A DNA stretch of 64,000 nucleotides from Euzebya pacifica (GCF_003344865.1 NZ_CP031165.1:4407910-4471909); one strand, 5' to 3'. Shown: positions 32,316 through 41,173, numbered from the stretch's first letter. The notes: generated by a model from the sequence alone, not told the origin. Program-made: numbers and translations.

Positions 32316-33593
32316 TCAGCCGTAGCCGATGAACCCGGTGTCCAGGTCCTCCTCGCTGACAGCGATGACCTTCTCGTCGGGCGCCTCGGGCAGGACGGTG
32401 TCCAGGTAGCTCGCCACCGCAAGCTCCATGCCGACGTCCTGCCCCTCCTCCTCCGACAGGATCCACTTGTGCCGGAGGATCTCGATGAAGACCTCGACCG
32501 GTTCCAGCTTGCCCTGGAGGGTGTCGGGGATGGCCTGGACCGTCGGTTCGAAGACCTCGGTGAGCCAACGGAAGGCCGCAGCGCTGGTCGGCAGCTGATG
32601 TCCGGTCGTGGACTCGACCCACGACCGAAAGCTCGCGAGGTCGTTGAGCAACGCCCGCGCCTGCCCCTCCTGGGCGCGGATGCCGGTCAGGTCGGTCAAC
32701 CGCCGGGAGTGGTGGCCCTGCTCGGTGACCGACGTGCGCAACCGCAGCTTCCCGCGCTCGCTGCCCTCCAGCGGGACCACCTCGACCTCGTCGACGTGGA
32801 ACCCGAGGTCGTTGAGGCGACGGATGCGTTCGTCGATCAGGTACCGCTCGTCGGTGCCCACGACCTCGTCGCGGTTCAGCTCCTCCCACAGCGCGTCGTA
32901 GCGTGTCCGCAGCCCCTCGGCGGTCTCCAGCGGGTCGAGCCCCTCCTCGACCCCGAGCTCGGCCTGCACGTCCATGAGGCCACCGGCGATGTTGGTCTCG
33001 GCGATCTCGAGGTCGACCAACCGCTGGCCGTCGGACAACGAGGCGTGGCGTTCGCCGGTCTCCATGTCCACGACGTAGGCCGCCAGCGCGCCCGCGTCAC
33101 GCTTGAGCAGCGTGTTGTTCAACGAACAGTCGCCCCAGAAGTAGCCGGCGAGGTGCATGCGGACCATCAGCAGTGACAGGGCATCGAGCAGCCGCTCCCC
33201 GACCGCGCGGCCCAGGACCCGCCGCCGGTCCTCCTGGCCCCAACGGGTCAGGAACAGGTGGCGATAGGGCAGGCTGTAGTCCAGGTAGCGGGTCACCAGG
33301 ATGTCGTCGAGCTCGTCGCGCTGGACCACGCCGATCACGTCCACGACGGGCAGCCCGTCGGCCGCCATCTCGCGGAGCAGCCGGTACTCCCGCCGGGCGA
33401 TGTCCCCGGGCAGCTCCTTGAGGGCGTAGATCCCGTCGCCGACGACGAGGAACCGCACGACGTGGCGATGGGTTCCGCGTGCGACCTCCACGAACGAGGC
33501 CTGATCCCACGACTCCAGGGGCAGCGTCCATGGCTGCGTCAGCAGGAACGGTTCGCTCCGGCGGGCGAGGAGTCGCCAGCTGCGTGCAGTCAT
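32316..33593 (-). CDS. DUF4032 protein (kinase-like fold)
   Basis: A 425-residue protein of the actinobacterial DUF4032 family. The N-terminal half resembles a lipopolysaccharide-kinase/ABC1-type kinase: YALKELP (ATP-binding Lys), the hinge-like VTRYLDYSLPY, the catalytic loop region HLAGYFWGDCSLNNTLL and a metal-binding VVDMETGE. The C-terminal half (from about residue 310) is the DUF4032 segment with PTVQAIP and ending EEDLDTGFIGYG. Substrate unknown. The start has both AGGAGGT and a TAGGCT -10 nine bases away, which is unusual. It is divergent from the second phoU, 75 bases away. Confidence 0.88.
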   Translation of the reverse strand: MTARSWRLLARRSEPFLLTQPWTLPLESWDQASFVEVARGTHRHVVRFLVVGDGIYALKELPGDIARREYRLLREMAADGLPVVDVIGVVQRDELDDILVTRYLDYSLPYRHLFLTRWGQEDRRRVLGRAVGERLLDALSLLMVRMHLAGYFWGDCSLNNTLLKRDAGALAAYVVDMETGERHASLSDGQRLVDLEIAETNIAGGLMDVQAELGVEEGLDPLETAEGLRTRYDALWEELNRDEVVGTDERYLIDERIRRLNDLGFHVDEVEVVPLEGSERGKLRLRTSVTEQGHHSRRLTDLTGIRAQEGQARALLNDLASFRSWVESTTGHQLPTSAAAFRWLTEVFEPTVQAIPDTLQGKLEPVEVFIEILRHKWILSEEEGQDVGMELAVASYLDTVLPEAPDEKVIAVSEEDLDTGFIGYG

Positions 33594-33602
33594 GACCTCC
33601 TG

Positions 33603-33608
33603 AGCCTA
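33603..33608 (-). promoter_or_regulatory. -10 element (TAGGCT) before the DUF4032 gene
   Basis: TAGGCT with 9 bases to the ATG at 33593; an AGGAGGT at 33601-33595 lies between them, so a leaderless start would destroy that Shine-Dalgarno. A longer transcript from an upstream promoter would use it. Confidence 0.4.
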
Positions 33609-33652
33609 GCCGAACGGGCGGTGAACCTCGTGCGACGCACTCGATGGTGGGC

Positions 33653-33658
33653 TAGCGT
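33653..33658 (+). promoter_or_regulatory. -10 element (TAGCGT), leaderless start of the second phoU
   Basis: TAGCGT with 10 bases to the ATG at 33669. Confidence 0.45.
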
Positions 33659-33668
33659 GCCCGACATC

Positions 33669-34358
33669 ATGAATCGCGACGCAGCAGACGAGCCGTTCGC
33701 CGCGCTGGAGGGTGAGCCGCCCCACGGGCGCCTCGAGCTCCAGGACGCGATGGACGAGTGCGATCGACGCCTCAAGGAGGTCGCCGACCTCGTCTCGGGG
33801 GCCATCCGCCCCATGACCGAGGCGTTCCTCTCCGGCGACACCCTGACCGCCAACCAGCTGGTGGCCGCGGACCACGAGATCGACGTCCGCTGCCAGGCGC
33901 TGGAGGAGATGGGGTTCGTGCTCATCGCCCGCCAGGGTCCCGTCGCCCGCGACCTCAGGCGGGTCATCGCCGTCCTGCGCTGCGTCAACGACGTGCTCCG
34001 CTCCGGCGACCTCCTGCGCCACGTGGGTGAGTCGTTGCGCTGGATCCACCCGCCGTCGCTGAACCCCAAGCTGCGCGAGACCGTGCAGCAGCTCGGCAAC
34101 ATCAGCCAGCAGCTGTTCGAGGGTGGGATCAACGCCTGGATGGCGCAGGACGCCCTGGCCGCCAACGAGCTGGAGGAGGCCGACGACGAGGTCGACCTCC
34201 TTCAGAAGGTGCTGCTGACCGACCTGTACACCGGCGAGCAGTCCGTCGAGGAGGCCGTCAGCCTGGCGTTGATCGCCCGCTACTACGAGCGCATCGCCGA
34301 CCACGGCGTGGAGATCGCCCGACAGGTGTCCTTCGTCGTCACGGGCGACCGCGTCTGA
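33669..34358 (+). CDS. PhoU family protein (second copy)
   Basis: A 229-residue two-repeat PhoU homologue, distinct from the one at 19224. The first repeat has LRRVIAVLRCVNDVLRSGDL where the usual E-R-I-G-D core is altered to V-N-D-V-L-R-S-G-D; the second keeps ALIARYYERIADHGVEIAR. Loss of one metal motif suggests a changed metal cluster. There is no pst operon nearby, so its transporter or kinase partner is unclear. The histidine kinase gene on the opposite strand overlaps its last 76 bases, an arrangement that hints at a functional or regulatory link. Confidence 0.87.
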   Translation: MNRDAADEPFAALEGEPPHGRLELQDAMDECDRRLKEVADLVSGAIRPMTEAFLSGDTLTANQLVAADHEIDVRCQALEEMGFVLIARQGPVARDLRRVIAVLRCVNDVLRSGDLLRHVGESLRWIHPPSLNPKLRETVQQLGNISQQLFEGGINAWMAQDALAANELEEADDEVDLLQKVLLTDLYTGEQSVEEAVSLALIARYYERIADHGVEIARQVSFVVTGDRV

Positions 34359-35218
34359 GGCGAGACCGGCAGACGCAGCCAGAAGTGGTTGCCGTCCACG
34401 CTGGTCCGCAGGCCCATCTGGCCGCCGTGCGCGGCCGCCAGGGACCGACACACGAACAGGCCGAGGCCGATGCCATCAGCATCCGTCCTGCCGCGCTGGA
34501 ACGGTTCGAAGAGCCGCTGGACGTCCTCCGGTGCGATGGGTTGCCCGGGTGAGGAGATGGTCACGATCGCGTCGTCGGCATGACGCCGCACGGTGATCGT
34601 GGCCCTGCCGTCCCCGTGCATGCGGGCGTTCTCCAGCAGGTTGTCCAGGATCTGACCGAACCGGTCCACGTCGATGTCGACCATCGCGTCGTCGTCGACG
34701 ACCAGGACGGGCCGTCCGACGGACCGAGCGCCCACGACCCCGGCCACCGTGGCGGCCAGCGACTCCGTGGTCGGGAACAACCGCAGCCGACCGAGCGCCA
34801 CCGCGGTGGCATCCACCGCGTCATCGGACAGCCGCTGGAGCCGGTCGACCTGGGCGACGATGCCGGCAGCCGCCCGCGGGATCAGGTCGGTGTCGACCTC
34901 ATCGGCGAGCAGCTCGGCCCACCCGCGGATCATCTGCAGCGGTGAGCGCAGCTCGTGGGCGACCACGCCGAGATGGCGGTCCCGCTGCACGACGGCCTCG
35001 GCGGTCGTTTCGCCGGCCAGGCCCTGGCGGCCGCCGGCGACGAACACCTCGACCCAGCCGTCGAGCACCTCGCGGGCCACGCCGTTGCGCTGGGCAACCA
35101 GCTCAGCGTTGACGCCCGCCAGCACCGCCAGGACCGCGGTCGCCCTGACGTCGGCGGTCACGGGTGACGATGCTGACTGCACATCCGGATGGCCTGTCAC
35201 TTCGTCTACCCGGTGCAC
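34283..35218 (-). CDS. Histidine kinase with N-terminal transposase-like HTH
   Basis: A 311-residue soluble kinase. Residues about 25-70 (ATAVLAVLAGVNAELVAQRNG then REVLDGWVEVFVAGG) fit the helix-turn-helix found at the start of IS3-type transposases. Next come the H-box with His88 (LGVVAHELRSPLQMIRGW) and an ATPase domain with N-box ILDNLLENARMHGD and G2 GIGLGLFVCRSLAAAHGG. No membrane helix is present. After the ATPase fold the frame runs about 25 residues into the antisense of phoU. The start is a GTG at 35218; an internal GTG at 35197 is possible. Confidence 0.82.
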   Translation of the reverse strand: MHRVDEVTGHPDVQSASSPVTADVRATAVLAVLAGVNAELVAQRNGVAREVLDGWVEVFVAGGRQGLAGETTAEAVVQRDRHLGVVAHELRSPLQMIRGWAELLADEVDTDLIPRAAAGIVAQVDRLQRLSDDAVDATAVALGRLRLFPTTESLAATVAGVVGARSVGRPVLVVDDDAMVDIDVDRFGQILDNLLENARMHGDGRATITVRRHADDAIVTISSPGQPIAPEDVQRLFEPFQRGRTDADGIGLGLFVCRSLAAAHGGQMGLRTSVDGNHFWLRLPVSPQTRSPVTTKDTCRAISTPWSAMRS

Positions 35219-35375
35219 CGCAACCCTTCGGTCTCATCCGTACCCCGAGCTCGTCCGTGTCGAGGTGCGTCGAGAAGAGGATCGTACGCATCGGGCGGCT
35301 GCACCATGACCCGTTCGAGGGGTTCCACATCGTCATAGTGGGCTAGTCCCCTGTGTGGCCGATGTTGTCATGTCC

Positions 35376-36701
35376 CTAGAAGGACATCGCAGCCAGCTCG
35401 GCCAACGGCGATCGGACGCCCTTGGCCATGGTCACGTGGCCGAACAGGTCGGTGCCCTTGAGCTTCTCGATCAGGGCCGCCATGCCCCCGTGCGGGGAGA
35501 TGTAGGGGTTGTCGACCTGCGACAGGTCGCCGCAGAACACCACCTTGGAGCCCAGCGCCATCCTCGTCAGGATCACCTTCAGGGTCGGCAGCTCCAGGTT
35601 CTGCGCCTCGTCGACGATCACGAACTCGTCGGTGATCGACCGGCCCCGCAGGTAGGTGATCGCCGCCATCTCCAGCTGGCCACGATCGAGCAGGGCGTCG
35701 ACCATCCGCTGCACGTGGCCCTGCCCGTGGAACGGGCTGTCGGAGTCCTTGCGGAACAGGCTGTAGAGGTTGTCGTGCACTGCGGCCATCCACGGGGACA
35801 GCTTGTCGTCGAGGTCGCCGGGCAGGAACCCGACCTCCTGTCGTCCGACCGCCACCAGGGGCCGATAGACGCTCAACCGTCGGTAGGTCGACCGCTCGAC
35901 GACCTGCTCGAGGCCTGCGGCAAGGGCGAGGAAGGTCTTGCCGGTGCCGGCCATGCCCATCAGCGACACGCAGGGCACGCTCGGGTCGGTCAGCAGGTCC
36001 AGGGCGAAGGTCTGCCGCACGTCGCGGGGCTGCACGCCGAAGGCCCGCGGCGACCCCGGCACCCGGGTGACCACGACCTCGTCGTCACGGATCTCGGTGA
36101 CCCGGGCCAGGCCCGACCCCGACTGGCCGGACTTCAGCACGAGGCACTGGTTGGTCCAGTGGGCGTGGGCCCGATCGGCGAGGACGGCCTTGCCATCGGT
36201 GTGGAAGTCCGCCATCCACGACTCGGCGACCTCGATCTCGTCGATGCCGGTGTAGTGGTGGTCGACCTGCACCTGGTCGGCGCGGTAGTCCTCCGCCGGC
36301 GCGCCGAGCTGTGCCGCCTTGATCCGCAGGGCGGCGTCCTTGGTGACCAGGGTGCCCCGCAGCGCCAGCGCCACGGCCAGGATGCGGTGGTCGGGCTTCA
36401 TCGGGTCCAGGTACTTGGGCAGCGTCTGGTCGACGTGGTTGCTCTCGATCCGCAGCGTCCCCCCGCCGCTGAGGGTGACCGGGGAGACCAACCCGTCGGG
36501 GCTGCCGGTGCGCAGCTCCTCGATCTGCCGAATCGCATGTCTGGCGTTGCGGCCCACCTCGTCCATCCGCGTCTTCTGCCGGTCCAGCTCCTCCACGACC
36601 ACCAGGGGGAGCACGACCTCGTGCTCGTCGAAGCGATACATCGCCTGCGGGTCGGCCAACAGCACACAGGTGTCGATGACGTAGCTGATCCGGTTGTCCA
36701 T
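35376..36701 (-). CDS. PIN-PhoH fusion protein (PhoH2-type RNA helicase/RNase)
   Basis: A 441-residue two-domain protein. Residues 1-150 are a PIN nuclease domain (Asp10 in YVIDTCVLLADP, VVVEELDRQK, and later acidic residues around DHRILAVAL and VTKDAALR). Residues 225-441 are a PhoH ATPase with Walker A GMAGTGKT (249-256), VIVDEAQN as Walker B and FCGDLSQVDNPY as sensor. PhoH2 proteins unwind and cut RNA. In mycobacteria this gene is often preceded by an antitoxin-like short gene (PhoAT); I see none upstream. AGAGAGG supports the ATG at 36701. Confidence 0.93.
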   Translation of the reverse strand: MDNRISYVIDTCVLLADPQAMYRFDEHEVVLPLVVVEELDRQKTRMDEVGRNARHAIRQIEELRTGSPDGLVSPVTLSGGGTLRIESNHVDQTLPKYLDPMKPDHRILAVALALRGTLVTKDAALRIKAAQLGAPAEDYRADQVQVDHHYTGIDEIEVAESWMADFHTDGKAVLADRAHAHWTNQCLVLKSGQSGSGLARVTEIRDDEVVVTRVPGSPRAFGVQPRDVRQTFALDLLTDPSVPCVSLMGMAGTGKTFLALAAGLEQVVERSTYRRLSVYRPLVAVGRQEVGFLPGDLDDKLSPWMAAVHDNLYSLFRKDSDSPFHGQGHVQRMVDALLDRGQLEMAAITYLRGRSITDEFVIVDEAQNLELPTLKVILTRMALGSKVVFCGDLSQVDNPYISPHGGMAALIEKLKGTDLFGHVTMAKGVRSPLAELAAMSF

Positions 36702-36793
36702 CAGGGTGGCCTCTCTGGTTGAACGGTCTGGCTGAACGGTCGCGAGCAGAGCTGGGCGTATGCAGTTGTGGGAGGCGGGCCGACCCGCGGGGG

Positions 36794-37327
36794 TCAGTCC
36801 GGCGGTGGGTGGTAGGTCGCGTCGACGCAGCGGGCGTCGGAGAAGGTGAGGGTGAAGCGTCCGCCCTTCTTGCAGCGGACGTCGGTGACGTCGAGGCCGT
36901 CGCGGCCGACGACAAGCGCCACGAGGGCAGGGATGACGTCACCGTGGGAACAAGCCACGACGCGCTTGCCGGCGTAGGTGGTCACGACCCGATCGACGAA
37001 GCCCACGGCCCGTCCGCCCAGCCAGGCGGAGGTGACCCAGGCGTCGCCGCCGTCGTGCACGGGCAGCGAGACGACCTCACCGAGGACGTCCTCCTCGACC
37101 GCATGCACGCCGAGGGTGTCGGCCAGCGGGTCGAGGGTCTGCAGGCAACGCGTCCACGGGCTGGAGAACAGCTTCGCGATGGGCGCGCCGGAATGGAGCT
37201 CCTTGGCCAGCGCCCTCGACTGGTCCATGCCGACGTCGGTCAGCGGTCGTTCGCGGTCCGGTCGGCCCCACCAACGGTCGCGGCTGTGCGCCTTGGCGTG
37301 ACGGACGAGTTCGATGACGGTTTCCAC
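36794..37327 (-). CDS. Histidine phosphatase, SixA-like
   Basis: A 177-residue phosphatase of the phosphoglycerate-mutase-like superfamily. The nucleophile motif is ELVRHAKAHSR near the N-terminus; the second arginine lies in SSPWTRCLQT, the acid in a GEVVSLP context, and the second histidine in VACSHGDVIPAL. SixA-type enzymes dephosphorylate histidine on signalling proteins; others act on nucleotides. The GTG at 37327 is preferred over 37339 because a TAGAGT -10 overlaps the earlier one. Confidence 0.87.
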   Translation of the reverse strand: METVIELVRHAKAHSRDRWWGRPDRERPLTDVGMDQSRALAKELHSGAPIAKLFSSPWTRCLQTLDPLADTLGVHAVEEDVLGEVVSLPVHDGGDAWVTSAWLGGRAVGFVDRVVTTYAGKRVVACSHGDVIPALVALVVGRDGLDVTDVRCKKGGRFTLTFSDARCVDATYHPPPD

Positions 37328-37337
37328 TCCTGCGGGC

Positions 37338-37343
37338 ACTCTA
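37338..37343 (-). promoter_or_regulatory. -10 element (TAGAGT), leaderless start of the SixA-like gene
   Basis: TAGAGT with 10 bases to the GTG at 37327. It overlaps the alternative start at 37339, excluding it. Confidence 0.45.
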
Positions 37344-37387
37344 CGTCTCCTGGTCGTCGGTTCCGTGCAGGCATCCCCAACGATCCG

Positions 37388-37960
37388 TCATGGCTGCTCG
37401 CCCGCCCACTTCGGGTGGTCCGGGAACAGCTCGCGCAGGGTCGGGTTCTCCTGGTCCTTGTCGCTGAGGATCGGGTCCTCCAGCGGCCAGTCGACGCCCA
37501 GGTCGGGGTCGTTCCAGATCACCGCCGGTTGCGTGATCCCCGGCTGCCAGTAGCCACTGACGTCGTAGAGGTAGTCGGTCCGCTCCTCGCCCAGCGTGAC
37601 GAAGGAGTTGGCAAGGCCCTCGCTGATGAACAGCCGGATGCGTTCGCCGTCGGGTGGGGTGCCGAGGGTGAAGGTCTCGACGGCGCCGAAGGTCGGCGAG
37701 TCGGGCCGGATGTCGGCGATCGCGGCCATCGCCAGGCCACGCACGACGTACACGCACTTGTCCCACGGCTCGGCGTGGAAACCGCGCAGGACGCCGGGCA
37801 CGGAGTGGGAGTGGTTGCCCTGGCGGAACGTCACCGGACGTCCGAGGGCATCGTCGAGCTCGCGGACCTGGTAGGTCTGGCGAAAGAAGCCGCGGTCGTC
37901 GTCGTGGGTGTCCCAGCGGACCACGAGGAGCCCGTCGATGGAGGTCTGTTCGATCGGCAT
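37388..37960 (-). CDS. dTDP-4-dehydrorhamnose 3,5-epimerase-like protein
   Basis: A 190-residue cupin of the RmlC family. It has the entry motif DTHDDDRGFFRQTYQ, the GNHSHSVPGVLRGFHAEPWDK region where the catalytic His sits (family form RGLHYQ), and the tyrosine-containing YLYDVSGYWQPG. The usual GFAHGF segment reads EGLANSF, so the second histidine is replaced, and the protein may make another deoxysugar or only isomerise. No other rml genes are adjacent. A GCAACACT sequence seven bases upstream is a weak -10. Confidence 0.82.
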   Translation of the reverse strand: MPIEQTSIDGLLVVRWDTHDDDRGFFRQTYQVRELDDALGRPVTFRQGNHSHSVPGVLRGFHAEPWDKCVYVVRGLAMAAIADIRPDSPTFGAVETFTLGTPPDGERIRLFISEGLANSFVTLGEERTDYLYDVSGYWQPGITQPAVIWNDPDLGVDWPLEDPILSDKDQENPTLRELFPDHPKWAGEQP

Positions 37961-38017
37961 GGCGGGCAGTGTTGCACGCCCGTGCGACCCGTCGGCCTCG
38001 CCCGGTCGTCGGGTGCC

Positions 38018-38809
38018 TCAGCGACCGAAGCGACGCCGTCGACGCTGGAAGTCCCGCAGGGCACGGAGGAAGTCGATGTGGCGGAACTCCGGCCAGTACG
38101 GATCGCAGAAGTAGAACTCCGAGTGGGCCGACTGCCACATCAGGAACCCCGACAGACGCAGCTCGCCGGACGTGCGGATGATCAGGTCGGGGTCGGGCGT
38201 TCCGGCGGTGTAGAGGTTCGCGGCGATGTGCTCGGGCTGGAGGTCCTCGATCACGTCGGTGATGCTGTCACCCGCCGCTGCGCGCTCCTCCAGGTGGTTG
38301 CGCAGCGCATGGATGATCTCCTGCCGTCCGCCGTAGCCGACGGCGATCTGTACGTGGAGGGTGTCGCCGTCGGCCGTGGCGTCCTCGGCCGCGCCGAGCT
38401 CCTCCTGCAGCGCCCCCGGCAGGTCACCGATCGCTCCGACGCCGGTGATCCGCAGTCCCGGCCACCGGTCACGTCGGTCGGCCAGGCCTCGCACGCTGGC
38501 GCCGATGATCTCCACGAGCGCGGCCAGCTCCTCCTCGTCGCGGCCCAGGTTCTCCGTCGACAGCAACCACAGCGTGACCCACCCGATGCCGAGGGACGCG
38601 CACCAGTCCAGCAGCTCGGGGATCTTCTCCGCGCCGGCCCGGTGCCCATCGGCCGGGCTGTCGTAGCCGCGTTCGCGGGCGAACCGCCGGTTGCCGTCCA
38701 GGATGACGCCCACGTGCTGCGGCAGGGTGCCCGCGCGCACTCGCGACTCCAGCTGCCGGTCGTAGAGCCGGTACAGCAGGTCGGGACCAAGCGGGACGCG
38801 GACAGCCAT
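38018..38809 (-). CDS. uppS: Cis-prenyltransferase, UppS/Z-FPP synthase family
   Basis: Condenses isopentenyl diphosphate onto allylic primers with cis geometry for decaprenyl or undecaprenyl carrier lipid. The 263-residue product has the catalytic aspartate motif VGVILDGNRRFARERG, WLLSTENLGR, GYGGRQEI and the C-terminal DLIIRTSGELRLSGFLMWQSAHSEFYF. The N-terminal extension YRLYDRQL is typical of the actinobacterial short-chain Z-FPP synthase branch, an alternative assignment. TACACT lies nine bases before the ATG at 38809. Confidence 0.94.
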   Translation of the reverse strand: MAVRVPLGPDLLYRLYDRQLESRVRAGTLPQHVGVILDGNRRFARERGYDSPADGHRAGAEKIPELLDWCASLGIGWVTLWLLSTENLGRDEEELAALVEIIGASVRGLADRRDRWPGLRITGVGAIGDLPGALQEELGAAEDATADGDTLHVQIAVGYGGRQEIIHALRNHLEERAAAGDSITDVIEDLQPEHIAANLYTAGTPDPDLIIRTSGELRLSGFLMWQSAHSEFYFCDPYWPEFRHIDFLRALRDFQRRRRRFGR

Positions 38810-38818
38810 CGGGCGGGC

Positions 38819-38824
38819 AGTGTA
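38819..38824 (-). promoter_or_regulatory. -10 element (TACACT), leaderless start of uppS
   Basis: TACACT with 9 bases to the ATG at 38809. Confidence 0.5.
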
Positions 38825-38918
38825 AGCACGTCGACGCCCGGGACGAGCCCGCCGGTCACCGAACCGTCACCCGCGACGCCATCGGCTGATGCCGATCGGT
38901 TGCCCGCCCCGTCGTACC

Positions 38919-40232
38919 GTGACGTCCGTGCTGGACCCTCGTGTGCTGCGCGACGCCGACGACGTCGCCGCCCATCTCGCTGCGACGTGCTTCGCACCCA
39001 CCGACGACCTCCCCGTCCGCGGAGCGGTCGGCCTCGAGGCGGAGATGTTCGTCCTCCACACCCGGGACCGACGGCGATCGGACCTGGAGGAGCTTGTGGC
39101 CGCGGTCGGCGCGGCAGACGGCGTGGTGGCGCAGGGCGGCAGCGAGCGGCCCCGCTGGTTGTCGGCGGACGGACAGGTCACCGAGGAACCCGGCGGGCAG
39201 CTGGAGCTGATCACCGACCCCGAGCCGACCCTGGCCTCGGCGCTGGACCGCCTGGACGGCCTCGCGACGGCGATCGAGCCGTGCCTGGACGCCGCGGGCC
39301 TGGCGCTGGCCGGCGCCGGCCTGGACCCGTTCCATCCGGCCGAGGGGCTCGGCGTCCAGCTGGACCTGCCGCGCTACCGCGCCATGGGGACCTACTTCGG
39401 CCGCCGGGGCACCAACGGCCAGGCGCTGATGTGTGCGTCGGCCAGCCTGCAGATCAACCTCGACCTCGGACCGCCCGCGATGGCCGTCGACCGGTGGCTG
39501 GTCGCGAACCTTGCCGCGCCCCTGGTCGTGGCGACGTTCGCCAACTCCCCCACCAGCGAGGCGGTCAACGGACGGGCGCTTGCCTGGGCACGGCTGGACC
39601 CGACCCGAACGGGCGTGCCCGCGCTGATCGCCCCCGGGGTGGACGACCCCGTGGCGCACCTGCTGTGGGACGTCATGCGCGCCGACGTGATGCTGGTCTC
39701 CCGCGGCACCGAGATGTCGCCCGGTCGGCCCGGCTGGACGTTCGGGGACTGGGTTCGCGACGGCCATCCCGAGCACGGGCGTCCCACCACCGCAGACGTC
39801 GACATGCATCTCTCCACGTTGTTCCCGGAGGTCCGGCTGCGCGGGTTCCTCGAGGTGCGCGGGGTCGACCAGCTGCCAAGGCGTTGGCGCGCCGCGCCGG
39901 CGGTGCTGCTGACCGGGCTGCTCTACGACCCCGCCACGACGACCGCAGCCCGCGCCCTCCTGGAGGACGTCCGGCGCGACCTGCCCCGGCTGCAGGGCCG
40001 GGCGGTTCGCCGCGGGTTGACCGATCCGCTGGTGTGGGACCTGGCCGGACCGCTGTGGGAGCTCGCCATGGACGGTGCCCGGCGGCTGGGCGAGGACTGG
40101 GTCGGGGCGCGCTGGATGGACACCGCCGACGCGTTCCTGGACCGGTTCACCCGCCGGCGTCGCCATCCCGCCGACGAGCAGCGGGACCTGCGCCGCCGCA
40201 GCCCCGCCGAGGCGCTGGAGTGGTCCCGGTGA
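38919..40232 (+). CDS. Glutamate-cysteine ligase family protein, EgtA paralogue
   Basis: A 437-residue GCS2/EgtA-like ATP-dependent ligase. Shared with the egtA at 41818 are GAVGLEAEMFVLH, DRWLVANLAAPLVVATFANSP-type and LFPEVRLRGFLEVR stretches and the ending EALEWSR. It could be a second gamma-glutamylcysteine synthetase or act on another amine. It lies 1.6 kb upstream of the ergothioneine cluster, separated by fpg and greA. The GTG at 38919 is a compromise: an ATG at 38889 lacks a ribosome site and a GTG at 38928 would be leaderless behind TACCGT. Its stop abuts the convergent fpg stop. Confidence 0.82.
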   Translation: MTSVLDPRVLRDADDVAAHLAATCFAPTDDLPVRGAVGLEAEMFVLHTRDRRRSDLEELVAAVGAADGVVAQGGSERPRWLSADGQVTEEPGGQLELITDPEPTLASALDRLDGLATAIEPCLDAAGLALAGAGLDPFHPAEGLGVQLDLPRYRAMGTYFGRRGTNGQALMCASASLQINLDLGPPAMAVDRWLVANLAAPLVVATFANSPTSEAVNGRALAWARLDPTRTGVPALIAPGVDDPVAHLLWDVMRADVMLVSRGTEMSPGRPGWTFGDWVRDGHPEHGRPTTADVDMHLSTLFPEVRLRGFLEVRGVDQLPRRWRAAPAVLLTGLLYDPATTTAARALLEDVRRDLPRLQGRAVRRGLTDPLVWDLAGPLWELAMDGARRLGEDWVGARWMDTADAFLDRFTRRRRHPADEQRDLRRRSPAEALEWSR

Positions 40233-41111
40233 CTACCGGCGCGACCGCTTCGGCCGCTTCTTGGGTGGTGCGTCGCGGACACCGAACTTGCTCATCGCGT
40301 TGTCGGCCAGGACCTTGCCGTCGGTCTGGCAGGTCGCGCAGTAGTTGACGGTGTAGGCCTTGTACTCCACCGCCCGCACCTCGTCACCGCACTCGGGACA
40401 CGGCTCGCCGGTGTGGTTGTGCACCCGTGAGGGCCGATCGGCGGAGGACGACATGTCGTCGCGTTCCCGTTCGACGGCCAGGGCCTCCTCGATGGCGTCG
40501 TGCATGGCGGCGGCGATCCGCTCGGTGTCCTCGGCCCCCATCGAGGAGGTCTGGGCGAACGGCGACACCTTGGCCCGGTGGCAGATCTCGTTGGCGAGCA
40601 TCCGGCCGATGCCGGCCAGCACCCGCTGGTCGCGCAACATCGTGTGCACCCGTGCGGAGTGGGCGGCGAACATGGCGGCCAGCTGCTCGGCGTCGACGGT
40701 GTCGGCCTCGGGCCCCAACCCGTCCAGCGGTGGTTGCCCCTCGACCTTGCCTCGCAGGACCCACACGCCGGCCTTGCGCTCGGTTCCGGCCTCGGTCAGC
40801 AACCACGAACCCCCGTCGGCGAAGGTCCAGCGGAACAGCCCACCGCGAGGTTTCTTCGCCTCCTTGGGGTCGGGACGCAGCCGACCGCCCTGCATGAGGT
40901 GCACGGCGTGGGTGGTGTCGCCGAAGTCCAGCAGCAGGTGCTTGCCGCGGGTGCCGACGCGCTGCAGGGCGCTGCCGACGGCGGCGTCGGGCGGCGGGTC
41001 GAAGGTCTTGAGCGACGAGAACCCCAGCAGCGTGACGCCGTCGAGGACGTCGTCGGCGAGGGCGGCGGTCATGCGCTCGGCATGGGCGCGGACTTCGGGA
41101 AGCTCGGGCAC
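40233..41111 (-). CDS. Formamidopyrimidine-DNA glycosylase / endonuclease VIII family
   Basis: A 292-residue Fpg/Nei enzyme that excises oxidised bases. The N-terminal PELPEV supplies the catalytic Pro and Glu, with Lys in the beta-hairpin RGKHLLLDF. The H2TH region is around LAGIGRMLANEICHRAKVSPFAQ. The zinc finger is C-x2-C-x16-C-x2-C (CPEC ... CATC) followed by QTDGKVLADN. The form MQGGRLRPDP, in place of the Fpg MTG segment, and the finger ending fit the Nei2/Nei-like actinobacterial branch as well as Fpg. A basic tail (KKRPKRSRR) ends the protein. Confidence 0.9.
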   Translation of the reverse strand: MPELPEVRAHAERMTAALADDVLDGVTLLGFSSLKTFDPPPDAAVGSALQRVGTRGKHLLLDFGDTTHAVHLMQGGRLRPDPKEAKKPRGGLFRWTFADGGSWLLTEAGTERKAGVWVLRGKVEGQPPLDGLGPEADTVDAEQLAAMFAAHSARVHTMLRDQRVLAGIGRMLANEICHRAKVSPFAQTSSMGAEDTERIAAAMHDAIEEALAVERERDDMSSSADRPSRVHNHTGEPCPECGDEVRAVEYKAYTVNYCATCQTDGKVLADNAMSKFGVRDAPPKKRPKRSRR

Positions 41112-41158
41112 CCGACCATCGTGACACGTCCTGCCGCCGCGGATGTCACACCGGGCAC

Positions 41159-41164
41159 TAGACT
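41159..41164 (+). promoter_or_regulatory. -10 element (TAGACT), leaderless start of greA
   Basis: TAGACT with 9 bases to the ATG at 41174. Confidence 0.5.
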
Positions 41165-41173
41165 CTCCTGCCT

